In this document: positions 8,317-18,807 of the stretch, piece by piece | Layout: every line of letters starts with the position of its first letter | How positions within the stretch are numbered: the first letter of the stretch is position 1 | Assembly: GCF_024626475.1 (NCBI RefSeq) | Contig: NZ_JANKHH010000005.1 | Location: 310,001 to 374,000, forward strand | DNA: 64,000 bases | DNA from: Parerythrobacter lacustris | GTDB taxonomy: Bacteria; Pseudomonadota; Alphaproteobacteria; Sphingomonadales; Sphingomonadaceae | Reading direction: 5' to 3' | The notes under the pieces: model-generated | What the model saw: only the letters and a program-made list of their open reading frames with translations | Told to the model about the DNA's origin: nothing | The model's database searches: none | Translations under genes and position numbers: made by a program

Positions 8317-9978
8317 TCAAGCGAACACTTCGGCGCGCAGCGCCTTCCGATCGAGCTTGCCGACCAGCGTCTTGGGCAGCTCGTCGCGAATGACCACACT
8401 TGAAACCCGCTCGTGCTTGCCAAGTCTCGGGTTGACCCAAGCCAGTAGTGCGTCGGCATCTGCCGGCTCGTCGAGGGTCACATAGGCCCGGGGCACTTCT
8501 CCGCGATAGTCGTCGGGTACGCCGATCACCAGGGCTTCCTTGATCGCCGGATGTTCCACCAGCACGGCCTCCACCTGGCTCGGGAAGACCTTGAAGCCGC
8601 CCACGGCAATCATGTCCTTGATCCGATCGACGATGGTGAGAAAGCCGTCCGCGTCCAGCCGCGCGACATCGCCCGTACGCAGCCAGCGTTTGCCGCCGTG
8701 CTCGACAAACACCTCCGCGGTCGCTTCGGGCATGTTCCAGTAACCGCGCATGATCTGCGGGCCATGGATTGCCAGCTCGCCCGGTTCGCCTTCTGCCGCG
8801 AGCTTCGCCGGATCTTCCTTGTCCAGCAACAGGATTTCGGTCCCCGCGACGACCTGCCCGATCGAGCCGGCTCGGCGCTCGCCTTGGTAGGGATTGGCCG
8901 ACACCACGCCCGAGCTTTCGGTCAGGCCATAGCCCTCGACCAGACGCACCCCGGTCAATTGCTCGAACTTCTCCCGCAAGGGGGCCGAGAGCGGCGCACC
9001 CCCCGAAATGCAGACCTTGAGCGAAGACAGGTCGGTCGAAGCCAGCGCCGGGCTATCGACGATCGCCTGGAACATGGTCGGAACCCCGGGGAATCCGGTC
9101 GGGCGGGTCCGTTCGAGCGTCTTCAACACCGCAGCCGTCTCGAAGCGCGGAACCATCGCGATGGCCGCTCCGGTGGCCACCGCGTGATTGAGGACGCAGG
9201 TATTGGCGAACACGTGGAACAGCGGCAGCGCCCCCATGATCACGTCATCTTCGGGGCTGGCAAAGGAATTGATCGCCGCCACCTGCTGTGCATTAGTCGA
9301 AAGGTTGGCGTGGGTGAGCATCGCACCCTTGGGCCGGCCGGTGGTGCCGCCGGTGTATTGCAGCAGCGCGACCTCTTCAGGGTCGAGAACGGGGAAGGCC
9401 GCAGAGGCGCTGTCCGCCAGCCAGCTTTCCCAGTCGCCGACATCGCTCCGCGCCGGGATCACAGCGATGTCACGCCGACGGAGCAACCGGAGCGCTATGC
9501 CCTTCAGGGCTGGAAGTTGCCGCGACAGCCGCACCACCGACAGGTGCTCGAGCGTCGAGGCATCGAGCACCTTGAGTGCTGTCGGCAGCAGCGCGGGCGC
9601 ATCGAGCGTCACCAGCAACCGTGTGCCCGAATCCTCCACCTGATGCGCCAGTTCATCGACCGTATAGAGCGGCGAGAAATTGACCACCGTCGCCCCTGCC
9701 AGCATGGCACCATAATAGGCCGCCACATAGGCCGGGACATTGGGCAGGAAGAGCCCGACCCGATCACCTCGCTCGATTCCCCGTGTCAACAGCCCGCTGG
9801 CAAAACGTCGCGCCTCGTCGAAAAGTGCGGCGTAGGAAAAGCTTCGCCCCATAAACAGGACGAGCGGCTTCGCGCCGCGTCGTGCGGCCGTGCGCGCGAA
9901 CAACTCCGGCAGCGGAATGGCATCAAACCGCGTCGACCATGGAGTGGGGTGATGATAGGGCAAGCTACTGACATCCAT
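8317..9978 (-). CDS. Long-chain fatty acid--CoA ligase
   Basis: ATP-dependent acyl-activating enzyme that forms acyl-AMP and then acyl-CoA, feeding beta-oxidation or lipid synthesis. The 553-residue length is typical of FadD. The AMP-binding P-loop-like motif LLQYTGGTTGRPKGAMLTH is intact, as are VEGYGLTESSGV, the WLRTGDVARLD aspartate motif and the C-terminal catalytic-lysine region ELPKTLVGKLDRKALR. The start at 9978 (MDVSSLPYHHPTPW) is where family similarity begins; the frame is open further upstream but adds Arg-rich sequence. Substrate chain length is not resolved. Confidence 0.92.
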   Translation of the reverse strand: MDVSSLPYHHPTPWSTRFDAIPLPELFARTAARRGAKPLVLFMGRSFSYAALFDEARRFASGLLTRGIERGDRVGLFLPNVPAYVAAYYGAMLAGATVVNFSPLYTVDELAHQVEDSGTRLLVTLDAPALLPTALKVLDASTLEHLSVVRLSRQLPALKGIALRLLRRRDIAVIPARSDVGDWESWLADSASAAFPVLDPEEVALLQYTGGTTGRPKGAMLTHANLSTNAQQVAAINSFASPEDDVIMGALPLFHVFANTCVLNHAVATGAAIAMVPRFETAAVLKTLERTRPTGFPGVPTMFQAIVDSPALASTDLSSLKVCISGGAPLSAPLREKFEQLTGVRLVEGYGLTESSGVVSANPYQGERRAGSIGQVVAGTEILLLDKEDPAKLAAEGEPGELAIHGPQIMRGYWNMPEATAEVFVEHGGKRWLRTGDVARLDADGFLTIVDRIKDMIAVGGFKVFPSQVEAVLVEHPAIKEALVIGVPDDYRGEVPRAYVTLDEPADADALLAWVNPRLGKHERVSSVVIRDELPKTLVGKLDRKALRAEVFA

Positions 9979-10073
9979 GTAAACATGGATGGTCCGGCCA
10001 GCAATCGTGCGCAAGGAAAAAGGCACGGGCGGCCGCGAGTCGCGCGCCCATGCCTGACTGTCTAAACGACGAC

Positions 10074-10781
10074 TCAGGCCTCGGCTTCGCCCGCTTCGTC
10101 TGCCCGCTTGGCTTCGAGCCAAGCGGCGGCTTCGGCTTCCTGCGCGGCATCGGAAGCGGCCTTTTCGTTTGCGTCGCGTTCGGCGCGCAGTTCCTCGATC
10201 AGGCGATCCTTGTCGCTAGCGCGATCCGCCCCGACGGCCTCGCCTTCGGTCACACCGGCCTTCTTGGCCGCCTTGGCGACGACCGCATCAAGCTCACGCT
10301 GCGAGCACAGGCCGAGCGTCACCGGATCCTTGGCGACGATATTCTGGATGTTCCAGTGGCTGCGCTCGCGGATCGCGGTGATCGTGTTGCGCGTAGTGCC
10401 GATCAGCTTGGAAATCTGTGCGTCCGACACTTCGGGGTGGTTGCGCAGGATCCACGCGATGCCGTCGGGCTTGTCCTGCCGCTTCGACACCGGGGTGTAG
10501 CGCGGGCCCTTGGTACGGGTCACCTCGACCGGCGCCTTCTGCATCTGCAGGCTGTAGCCCGGATCGGCCTGGCCCTTGTCGATTTCTGCCTGGGTCAGTT
10601 CGCCCGAGTGGAGCGGATCGCGCCCGGTGTACTTGCTGCTCGCAAGATCGTCCGCCATCGCCTGCACTTCGAGGATATGCAGCCCGCAGAATTCGGCAAT
10701 CTGTTCAAAGCTCAGCGCAGTGTTGTCGACCAGCCAGGTGGCGGTCGCATGCGGCATCAAAGGTTTGGGCTGGTCGGCCAT
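10074..10781 (-). CDS. trcR: DUF1013-family cell cycle transcriptional regulator TrcR
   Basis: Alphaproteobacterial regulator family named after Caulobacter TrcR. The 235 residues start MADQPKPLMPHATATWLVDN, which is the DUF1013 hallmark, followed by SFEQIAEFCGLHILEVQAMAD and a helix-turn-helix-like segment in VSDAQISKLIGTTRNTITAIR. The C-terminal 60 residues are an Ala/Glu/Arg-rich charged helix, probably a coiled coil. It is a single gene with a hairpin terminator directly upstream that belongs to the preceding glycosyltransferase. A role in cell-cycle gene control is known for the family; its targets here are unknown. Confidence 0.88.
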   Translation of the reverse strand: MADQPKPLMPHATATWLVDNTALSFEQIAEFCGLHILEVQAMADDLASSKYTGRDPLHSGELTQAEIDKGQADPGYSLQMQKAPVEVTRTKGPRYTPVSKRQDKPDGIAWILRNHPEVSDAQISKLIGTTRNTITAIRERSHWNIQNIVAKDPVTLGLCSQRELDAVVAKAAKKAGVTEGEAVGADRASDKDRLIEELRAERDANEKAASDAAQEAEAAAWLEAKRADEAGEAEA

Positions 10782-10811
10782 GATGGCGTTTCCTGTCGTT
10801 TGTCCAAAATA

Positions 10812-10840
10812 GAAGGGCCGCCCCTTTCGGAGCGGCCGTG
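10812..10840 (-). terminator. Terminator after the GT4 glycosyltransferase gene
   Basis: Read on the minus strand, GGCCGCTCC - GAAA - GGGGCGGCC forms a stable GNRA-type hairpin followed by a pyrimidine/T-rich tail (CTTCTATTTT). It separates the glycosyltransferase from trcR, so trcR should have its own promoter in the remaining short gap or within the hairpin flank. Confidence 0.75.
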
Positions 10841-10881
10841 CGCCGAGCGATCTAGGCCAACACGCCGCGATGGGCAAGTGT

Positions 10882-11964
10882 TTAGACCGCCAGCTCCGGC
10901 ACAGTGGCTTCGGTAACCAGTCCGGCCAGAAACTGGTCGGTGGCCGCCTCCCAACTGAACTGCGCACCATAGGCGGCACAATCCGCGCGCTCGCAATAGA
11001 GCGCGGCGCAAATCGCGCGGTCGAGGTTTTCGCACAGAGCGCCGGTGGCTTCGGTCACGATGTCCTTCGGACCGGTGACAGGAAACGCGGCGACCGGGGT
11101 TCCGCAGGCGAGCGCTTCGATGACGACCAGCCCGAAAGTGTCGGTCCGGCTCGGAAACACGAACACGTCCGCACCGGCATAGCACCCCGCCAGTTCGCGC
11201 CCGGTGCGTTTGCCAAGAAAATGGGCGTCGGGAAATTTCGTCTTCAGCGCCGCCAGCGCCGGGCCGTCGCCAACCACCACCTTGCTGCCGGGATACTCGC
11301 CGGACAAGAAGGCCTCGATGTTCTTTTCAACCGCGACGCGTCCGACATAGAGCTGGATCGGACGCGGCAGGTCGGCGAATTCGGGCGGTGGTTCGGCATC
11401 CGGGGTAAAGCAATCGAGATCGACCCCCCGGCTCCAGTGGTGAAGACTGGTGATGCGGTGCGCACGAAGTTCCTCGCGAATGCTCTCGGTAGCCACCATC
11501 ACCCGTTCGGCAGGCTGGTGGAACCAGCGGACGTAGCGCCAGAACAGCGCAGGCGGAAGCTTGGTGCGCTTGGCGAGATAGTCCGGAAACTGGGTGTGAT
11601 AGGCGGTGCTGAACGGGAGCCCGCGTGACAAGCAGTGCCGCCGCGCCGCCAGCCCGAGCGGGCCTTCGGTCGCGATGTGGATCGCATCGGGCGCAAGCTC
11701 GGTCAGCATGCGCGAGACCGTGCGCGGCATGGTCATCGCCAGCCGGATTTCGGGATATGTCGGGCAGGGAACCGAGCGAAACTGGTCGGGCGAAACGACA
11801 TCGACCCGGTGGCCCCAGCTACGGAGGATTTCGCAGGTCGTGGTTAGAGTACGTACGACCCCGTTTATCTGCGGGAGCCATGCATCGGTTACGATGGCTA
11901 TCCGTAACGGATCGCGCCGAAATTCGAAGTCCGGTTCGATCGGGAATCCTGCCATCCGGTTCAT
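10882..11964 (-). CDS. Glycosyltransferase family 4 protein
   Basis: GT-B-fold retaining glycosyltransferase. The 360-residue protein has an N-terminal acceptor domain opening with IAIVTDAWLPQINGVVRTL and a C-terminal donor domain with LYVGRVAVEKNIEAFL and the E-x7-E signature in DTFGLVVIEALACGTPVAAF. The opening motif resembles glycolipid-forming transferases of the SQD2/PimB group, so a membrane glycolipid product is plausible but unproven. The start at 11964 overlaps the stop of the LpxH-like gene by ATGA. The tight coupling suggests the two proteins act on one lipid pathway. Confidence 0.87.
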   Translation of the reverse strand: MNRMAGFPIEPDFEFRRDPLRIAIVTDAWLPQINGVVRTLTTTCEILRSWGHRVDVVSPDQFRSVPCPTYPEIRLAMTMPRTVSRMLTELAPDAIHIATEGPLGLAARRHCLSRGLPFSTAYHTQFPDYLAKRTKLPPALFWRYVRWFHQPAERVMVATESIREELRAHRITSLHHWSRGVDLDCFTPDAEPPPEFADLPRPIQLYVGRVAVEKNIEAFLSGEYPGSKVVVGDGPALAALKTKFPDAHFLGKRTGRELAGCYAGADVFVFPSRTDTFGLVVIEALACGTPVAAFPVTGPKDIVTEATGALCENLDRAICAALYCERADCAAYGAQFSWEAATDQFLAGLVTEATVPELAV

Positions 11965-12857
11965 GCAGCTGCCAGTTCGTCGGACGCCGCCTCGTCCTCG
12001 ATCTCCGGCAACGGCTCCCGCCTTGCTACCTCGTCGGGCCAATGGAGCAGTTCCATCCGGCCGTCGAAGTGCTCGACCAGGGCATTGCAGCCTTCGACCC
12101 AATCGCCGTCGTTGTAATATTCGATGCCGTCGAAGTTACGCATGTCAGCGGTGTGGATGTGGCCGCAGACAACCCCGTCGACCCCGCGTTCTGCGGCCGC
12201 TCGCGCGACAACTTCCTCGTACTTCGAAATGAACTCGACGGCGTTCTTGACCTTGTGCTTGGCCGCCTTGGAGATCGACCAATAGGGAAGACCCAGCGAC
12301 TTGCGCGCCCGCGCCACCCAGTTGTTGAGCTTCATCATCAGGTGGTACAGCGCGTCCCCGACAAAGGCGAGCCAGCGATGGGCGAGCATGATGGTATCGA
12401 ATTCGTCTCCGTGCAGCACCATCAGCCTGCGGCCGTCCGCCGTAGTGTGAAAGGCCGCGCGCTCGATTTCGACCCCACCGAAATTCATGCCTGCGAAGGG
12501 TCGGATCATTTCATCGTGATTGCCCGGAATATAGACGATCCGCGTCCCGCGCTTTGCTCGCTTCAGGATACGCCATACGATGTCATTGTGCTCGGGCGGC
12601 CAGTAGAACTTCTTTTTCAGCCGCCACCCGTCGATGATGTCGCCGACGAGGTACATCGTCTCGCTGTCGGTATGATCGAGGAAGTCGATCAGCAATTCGG
12701 CATTGCACCCCTTGGTGCCGAGGTGCACGTCGCTGATCCAGATCGTGCGGTAGCGCCGCCTTTCTTCGAGCACGCGTTCGGGGATTTTCGGTTTGGGTCC
12801 GGGGAAACTGGTGACGTTCCCGAGCGCGGGAAGTACTGGAAAGGGTGCATCTGCCAT
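11961..12857 (-). CDS. LpxH-like UDP-2,3-diacylglucosamine diphosphatase / metallophosphatase
   Basis: Calcineurin-like phosphoesterase. All five metal motifs are visible in 298 residues: WISDVHLGTKG, YLVGDIIDGW, YIPGNHDEM, VLHGDEFD and VVCGHIHTAD. The family is annotated as the lipid A pathway enzyme that releases UMP from UDP-2,3-diacylglucosamine. At 298 residues it is longer than the E. coli enzyme (about 240), so it belongs to the LpxH2-like branch and the exact substrate is less certain. It heads a two-gene unit with the GT4 transferase by ATGA overlap. Neighbouring promoter elements are not obvious in the 108-bp gap upstream. Confidence 0.85.
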   Translation of the reverse strand: MADAPFPVLPALGNVTSFPGPKPKIPERVLEERRRYRTIWISDVHLGTKGCNAELLIDFLDHTDSETMYLVGDIIDGWRLKKKFYWPPEHNDIVWRILKRAKRGTRIVYIPGNHDEMIRPFAGMNFGGVEIERAAFHTTADGRRLMVLHGDEFDTIMLAHRWLAFVGDALYHLMMKLNNWVARARKSLGLPYWSISKAAKHKVKNAVEFISKYEEVVARAAAERGVDGVVCGHIHTADMRNFDGIEYYNDGDWVEGCNALVEHFDGRMELLHWPDEVARREPLPEIEDEAASDELAAA

Positions 12858-12965
12858 CGCGACTGTCCTTGCGAAGCCCTCGCTTCGCCGTCGGCAGATG
12901 ACAGCAATCTATGACGCGCTCGTCACATTTCGGTGACGGTTCGGCGTAAACGGGTCAGTTTCGCG

Positions 12966-13583
12966 TCAATCCATCGCCACATAGCCGGGAAGCGCCGCCA
13001 TCCGGTCGAGCCAGGCACAGACCTGCGGATAGTCGCGCAGCCGGAAACCGCCCGCCTCGCACACATGGGTGTAGGCATAGAGCGCGATGTCGGCGAGCGA
13101 TGCTTCGTCCCCCACGAACCAGCCGCGCGCAGCGAGGTGGTCGTCCATCACGCGCAAGGCTTCCTCGCCCGCGATCCGTTTGGCCATCAGCTGACTGCGC
13201 CGTTCCTCACCGAGATTGGCCTCGCCCACGAAATGGAGCCAGAAGCGCAGAGTGGCGATGTTCGGTTCATGATTGTATTGCTCGAAGAACATCCAGCGAA
13301 GCACGTCGGCACGGGCGAAGCGGTCGTGCGGTATCAGGGCGCTGCCTTCGGCGAGATACCAGCACGCAGCGTTGCTTTCGGGAAGGAAGCGCTGGCCGAT
13401 CTGGAGCACCGGAATGCGCCCATTCGGGTTGATGTTCGCGAGAAAATCGGGGGTGCGGGTTTCGCCCGCCATGATATCGTATTGCTTCGTTTGCAGCGGA
13501 AGGCCGAGCAGCGCGGCGGTCAGCTTGATCTTGTAGCAGTTGCCGCTGCGCGGGTCTTCGTGAAGGACGAGGGACTCAGCCAC
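12966..13583 (-). CDS. Glutathione S-transferase family protein
   Basis: Cytoplasmic GST of about 205 residues. The N-terminal thioredoxin-like domain holds GNCYKIKLTAALLGLPL, the cis-Pro region NPNGRIPVLQIG and the glutathione gamma-Glu binding PESNAACWYLAEG. The all-helical C-terminal domain has SLADIALYAYTHV, the N-capping box/hydrophobic staple of GSTs. The likely start is a GTG at 13583, giving VAESLVLHEDPRSGNCYK; it overlaps the end of the quinone oxidoreductase gene by 8 bp. The frame is open upstream, but that part is the other gene. Detoxification of electrophiles is inferred from family and neighbour. Confidence 0.87.
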   Translation of the reverse strand: MAESLVLHEDPRSGNCYKIKLTAALLGLPLQTKQYDIMAGETRTPDFLANINPNGRIPVLQIGQRFLPESNAACWYLAEGSALIPHDRFARADVLRWMFFEQYNHEPNIATLRFWLHFVGEANLGEERRSQLMAKRIAGEEALRVMDDHLAARGWFVGDEASLADIALYAYTHVCEAGGFRLRDYPQVCAWLDRMAALPGYVAMD

Positions 13584-14586
13584 CGGAAACCTCCAGCACG
13601 ATCTTGCCGATGTGGTCACCCTGTTCCATCCGCTCATGCGCCGCGGCGGCATCGGCGAGTGGGTAAATCCGGTCCATCACCGGCTTGAGCTCGCGATCGA
13701 GGAACAGCGGCCAGGCGTTGGCTTCGATTTCGGCGCAGAGCATCGCCTTGAATGCATCGCTGCGCGGGCGGAGCGTCGATCCGGTCAGCGTTAGCCGCCG
13801 GCTCATGATTGCGGCCATGTTGAGTTCGGCCGACATGCCGCCGAGCACCGCGATCGTGACATGGCGGCCATCTTCCGCGAGGCATTTGAGATTGCGCGGG
13901 ACATAATCGCCCGAGACCATGTCGAGCACGACTTCGACACCCTTGCCGCCAGTGATCTCCTTCACCGCCTCGACGAAATCGGTCTCGCGGTAGTTGATCG
14001 CGTGAGCGGCACCGAAAGTCCTCGCTGCGGCGCATTTTTCCTCGCTGCCGCAGGTCACGATCACCTCGAGCCCGAAAGCCTTACCGAGCATGGTCGCCAT
14101 GGTGCCGATGCCACTGGTGCCGCCGTGGACCAGCAGCCGTTCGCCCTCACGGGCCAAGCCGCGCTCGAACACATTGTGCCACACGGTGAACAGGGTTTCG
14201 GGGATCGCGGCCGCTTCGGCCAGCGGGATTGCGTCGCCGACCGGCAGGCAATGCGCCACAGGAGCGCGGCAATATTGCGCGTAGCCGCCGCCCGGGGTGA
14301 GCGCACAGACGATGCGGTTGAGCCATTCGGGCTCCACCCCTTCGCCCACCGCAACGATCTTGCCCGAAACCTCCAGCCCGAGCAGCGGCGAGGCCCCCGG
14401 TGGCGGCGGGTATAGTCCGCTGCGCTGGATCACATCGGGCCGATTGACCCCGGCATAGGCGACCTCGATCAGCACCTCGCCGGCGCGCGGCAGTTCGACC
14501 CCGATCTCCACACGCTGCAGGACTTCCGGCCCACCGGGAGCGGTGAAATGGATCGCTTGCATCATCGCTGGAATATCGTGCGCCAT
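13576..14586 (-). CDS. NAD(P)H-quinone oxidoreductase (zinc-independent MDR family)
   Basis: Medium-chain dehydrogenase/reductase of the quinone oxidoreductase (QOR/PIG3) type, 336 residues. The N-terminal GroES-like domain has YAGVNRPDVIQRSGLYPPPPG, typical of the zinc-free group. The Rossmann fold carries LLVHGGTSGIGTMATMLGKAFG for NADP(H). No zinc-binding cysteine cluster is seen. The ATG at 14586 gives MAHDIPAMMQAIHFTAPGGP. It overlaps the downstream GST by 8 bp, so both are probably made together, fitting a role in quinone or electrophile defence. It is divergent from the DUF1192 gene. Confidence 0.9.
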   Translation of the reverse strand: MAHDIPAMMQAIHFTAPGGPEVLQRVEIGVELPRAGEVLIEVAYAGVNRPDVIQRSGLYPPPPGASPLLGLEVSGKIVAVGEGVEPEWLNRIVCALTPGGGYAQYCRAPVAHCLPVGDAIPLAEAAAIPETLFTVWHNVFERGLAREGERLLVHGGTSGIGTMATMLGKAFGLEVIVTCGSEEKCAAARTFGAAHAINYRETDFVEAVKEITGGKGVEVVLDMVSGDYVPRNLKCLAEDGRHVTIAVLGGMSAELNMAAIMSRRLTLTGSTLRPRSDAFKAMLCAEIEANAWPLFLDRELKPVMDRIYPLADAAAAHERMEQGDHIGKIVLEVSGG

Positions 14587-14700
14587 TAGCCCTCCCTGAG
14601 CGCAGGCTTGTTGCCCCCGTGCGACAGACTGCGCACGAATGCGTGGGATAGACATGCCGTGCATTGACAGCAAGGCGCTCGGCTTGCGAAATTGCCTGCA

Positions 14701-14904
14701 ATGGATCTCGACGACCTCCCGCGCCCAAGGGGCGATGCTGCAGGCAAGCTGGCGAGTGAGGACCTGTCGCCCTATTCGCAGGAGGAGCTTCACGAACGGA
14801 TCGCACTGCTCGAAGCCGAGATCGACCGGGTCAGGGCGCACCGCGACAAGGTTTCAGCGCATATGGCGGCGGCCGATGCATTGTTCGGCAAGCCTTCAAC
14901 GTGA
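14701..14904 (+). CDS. DUF1192 family small protein
   Basis: A 67-residue protein beginning MDLDDLPRPRGDAAGKLASE, the family hallmark, followed by the amphipathic helix YSQEELHERIALLEAEIDRV and an Ala-rich end with ADALFGK. It is short, acidic and without signal or membrane segment. Its function is unknown. Its own promoter should lie in the 114-bp gap shared with the divergent quinone oxidoreductase gene. ClpA follows after 152 bp, a gap that contains a short TTCCC/GGGAA hairpin. Confidence 0.8.
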   Translation: MDLDDLPRPRGDAAGKLASEDLSPYSQEELHERIALLEAEIDRVRAHRDKVSAHMAAADALFGKPST

Positions 14905-15056
14905 TGCGCGGGGGTCGAAATCATCGTACCCCGTCCTATATTGACAGCATTCGGTGCGGCGCCCCGCAAATTGCGGCGCGTTTGGACTGCGTTAACCATG
15001 TTTCCCTCTATTCCCCGTTCAGGGAATATCCGTCTCCTCCGGCGAAAGACCGTTGA

Positions 15057-17426
<2,370 letters not shown>

Positions 17427-17444
17427 AGGCCTCGACGTCGCAAT

Positions 17445-17517
17445 CCCACCCCGCTGCGACTAGGCAGCAAGCTGCCAAGTCTCGCTGCCCCTCCCTGAAG
17501 GGAGGGGTTGGGGTGGG
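17445..17517. repeat. Compound palindromic element downstream of clpA
   Basis: Three inverted repeats are nested in 73 bp. Outer arms CCCACCCC (17445-17452) and GGGGTGGG (17510-17517) enclose a hairpin GGCAG-CAAG-CTGCC (17463-17476) and a near-perfect palindrome CCCCTCCCT-GA-AGGGAGGGG (17488-17507). It could act as a terminator for clpA, although no T-run follows, or be a dispersed repeat of the genome. Only similarity search can tell. Confidence 0.6.
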
Positions 17518-17565
17518 TGTTCGGCGGTCGTGGAACTCTGTGCCCTCACAGCCCGTTCCTCGCGC

Positions 17566-18585
17566 ATGACCGCGCCCTTTTCCTGGATCAAGCCGGAGCC
17601 GCACGGAATTTATATCCCCCCGGCGGATTGCTGGGTCGACCCCTCGCGCCCGGTTGACCGTGCGCTGGTGACGCACGGCCACGCCGATCATGCGCGCGGG
17701 GGTCACGGCGAGACGGTTGCTACGCCGGAAACGCTCGCGATCATGGAATTGCGCTATCGCACCGGGACCGAGAACGACGCGGGTGAGATTCCGCACAAGG
17801 CCGTCCCGGTCCAATATGGCGAGACGATCCGGCTGCCTGGCGGCGTCGATGCGACCTATGTCCCTGCCGGCCATGTCCTCGGCAGCGCGCAAATCCTGCT
17901 CGAGCATGCGGGCGAGAGGGTCGTCATCACCGGCGACTACAAGCGACGTCATGACCCGACCTGCCCGCCGTTCGAAGTCACTCCGTGCGACATCTTCGTG
18001 ACCGAGGCGACCTTCGGCCTGCCACTGTTCACCCATCCGCCGATCGAGGACGAGATGGCGAAACTGCTTGATCGGCTCGCCGCGCACCCCGATCGATGCG
18101 TTCTGGTTGGCGCCTATGCGCTGGGTAAGGCGCAGCGGGTGATCGCCGAGCTGCGCCGCGCGGGGCATAAGGCACCGATCTACCTCCACGGCGCGATGGA
18201 GCGGATGTGCCGGCTCTATGAGGAATTTGGCGTCGACCTGGGCGAATTGCGGCTGGTGTCGGACCATTCGAAGGACGACATTCGCGGCCACATCGTGATC
18301 TGCCCGCCGAGTGCGCTCAACGACCGCTGGAGCCGCCGCCTGCCCGATCCGATTACCGCCATGGCAAGCGGCTGGATGCGCGTGCGCCAGCGCAATGTCG
18401 AGCTGCCGCTGGTGATTTCCGACCACGCCGACTGGGGCGAACTGACGCGAACGATCAGGGAGGTGGACGCAGCGGAGAACTGGATCACCCACGGTCGCGA
18501 GGACGCGCTGCTGCGCTGGTGCCAGCTCCACCAGCGCCGCGCGCGCGCACTCGCGCTGGTGGGGTACGAGGACGAAGATGATTAG
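17566..18585 (+). CDS. Ligase-associated DNA damage response exonuclease (metallo-beta-lactamase/beta-CASP)
   Basis: A 339-residue nuclease related to mRNA 3'-end processing factors. The metal site THGHADHARGG (HxHxDH), the downstream ligands in VPAGHVLGSAQ and ITGDYKRR, and the beta-CASP region with FVTEATFG and VLVGAYALGKAQR are all present. This family occurs together with an ATP-dependent ligase, an Lhr-like helicase and the PdeM phosphoesterase in a presumed DNA repair set. Here the ligase follows after a 222-bp repeat-filled gap; the helicase and PdeM are not in this stretch. The start at 17566 gives MTAPFSWIKPEPHGIYIP, where family similarity begins. Confidence 0.9.
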   Translation: MTAPFSWIKPEPHGIYIPPADCWVDPSRPVDRALVTHGHADHARGGHGETVATPETLAIMELRYRTGTENDAGEIPHKAVPVQYGETIRLPGGVDATYVPAGHVLGSAQILLEHAGERVVITGDYKRRHDPTCPPFEVTPCDIFVTEATFGLPLFTHPPIEDEMAKLLDRLAAHPDRCVLVGAYALGKAQRVIAELRRAGHKAPIYLHGAMERMCRLYEEFGVDLGELRLVSDHSKDDIRGHIVICPPSALNDRWSRRLPDPITAMASGWMRVRQRNVELPLVISDHADWGELTRTIREVDAAENWITHGREDALLRWCQLHQRRARALALVGYEDEDD

Positions 18586-18789
18586 GATCTCGCGCGGAGA
18601 CGCGGAGACGCGGAGGGGCCGCAACAGCGGCGAAGCCGCAATTCACCATATGTGCTCTCACAGAGACACAAGGGCACAGGGAGGAAGGCACGATCCCTCG
18701 GTGTCCCCGTGTCCCTGTGTACGTCTGCATTTCAGCGCGCCTGCGGCGCGACATTTTCCTCTCCGCGCCTCCGCGCCTCCGCGTGATCC
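18585..18789. repeat. Nested imperfect palindrome between exonuclease and ligase genes
   Basis: Left arm 18585-18616 and right arm 18758-18789 are 32-bp imperfect inverted copies, each built from an 8-bp tandem unit (CGCGGAGA on the left, CTCCGCGC on the right). Inside are a second inverted pair, 18661-18684 with 18696-18720 (CACAGGG/CCCTGTG cores), and two small perfect hairpins, GCGGC-GAA-GCCGC (18627-18639) and CGCGCC-TGC-GGCGCG (within 18735-18750). The element fills nearly the whole 222-bp gap and begins at the last base of the exonuclease stop codon. It carries no coding sequence. Confidence 0.75.
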
Positions 18790-18807
18790 AAAATTGGTAC
18801 GCGGCTG

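Noticed and set aside
8551-10065. Long open frame of 504 codons on the plus strand opposite the acyl-CoA ligase
   Set aside because: Antisense shadow of a well-supported enzyme; composition is typical of a complement frame.
14939-14970. TTGACA upstream of clpA as a -35 element
   Set aside because: No acceptable -10 at 16-18 bp, since the following sequence is GC-rich.
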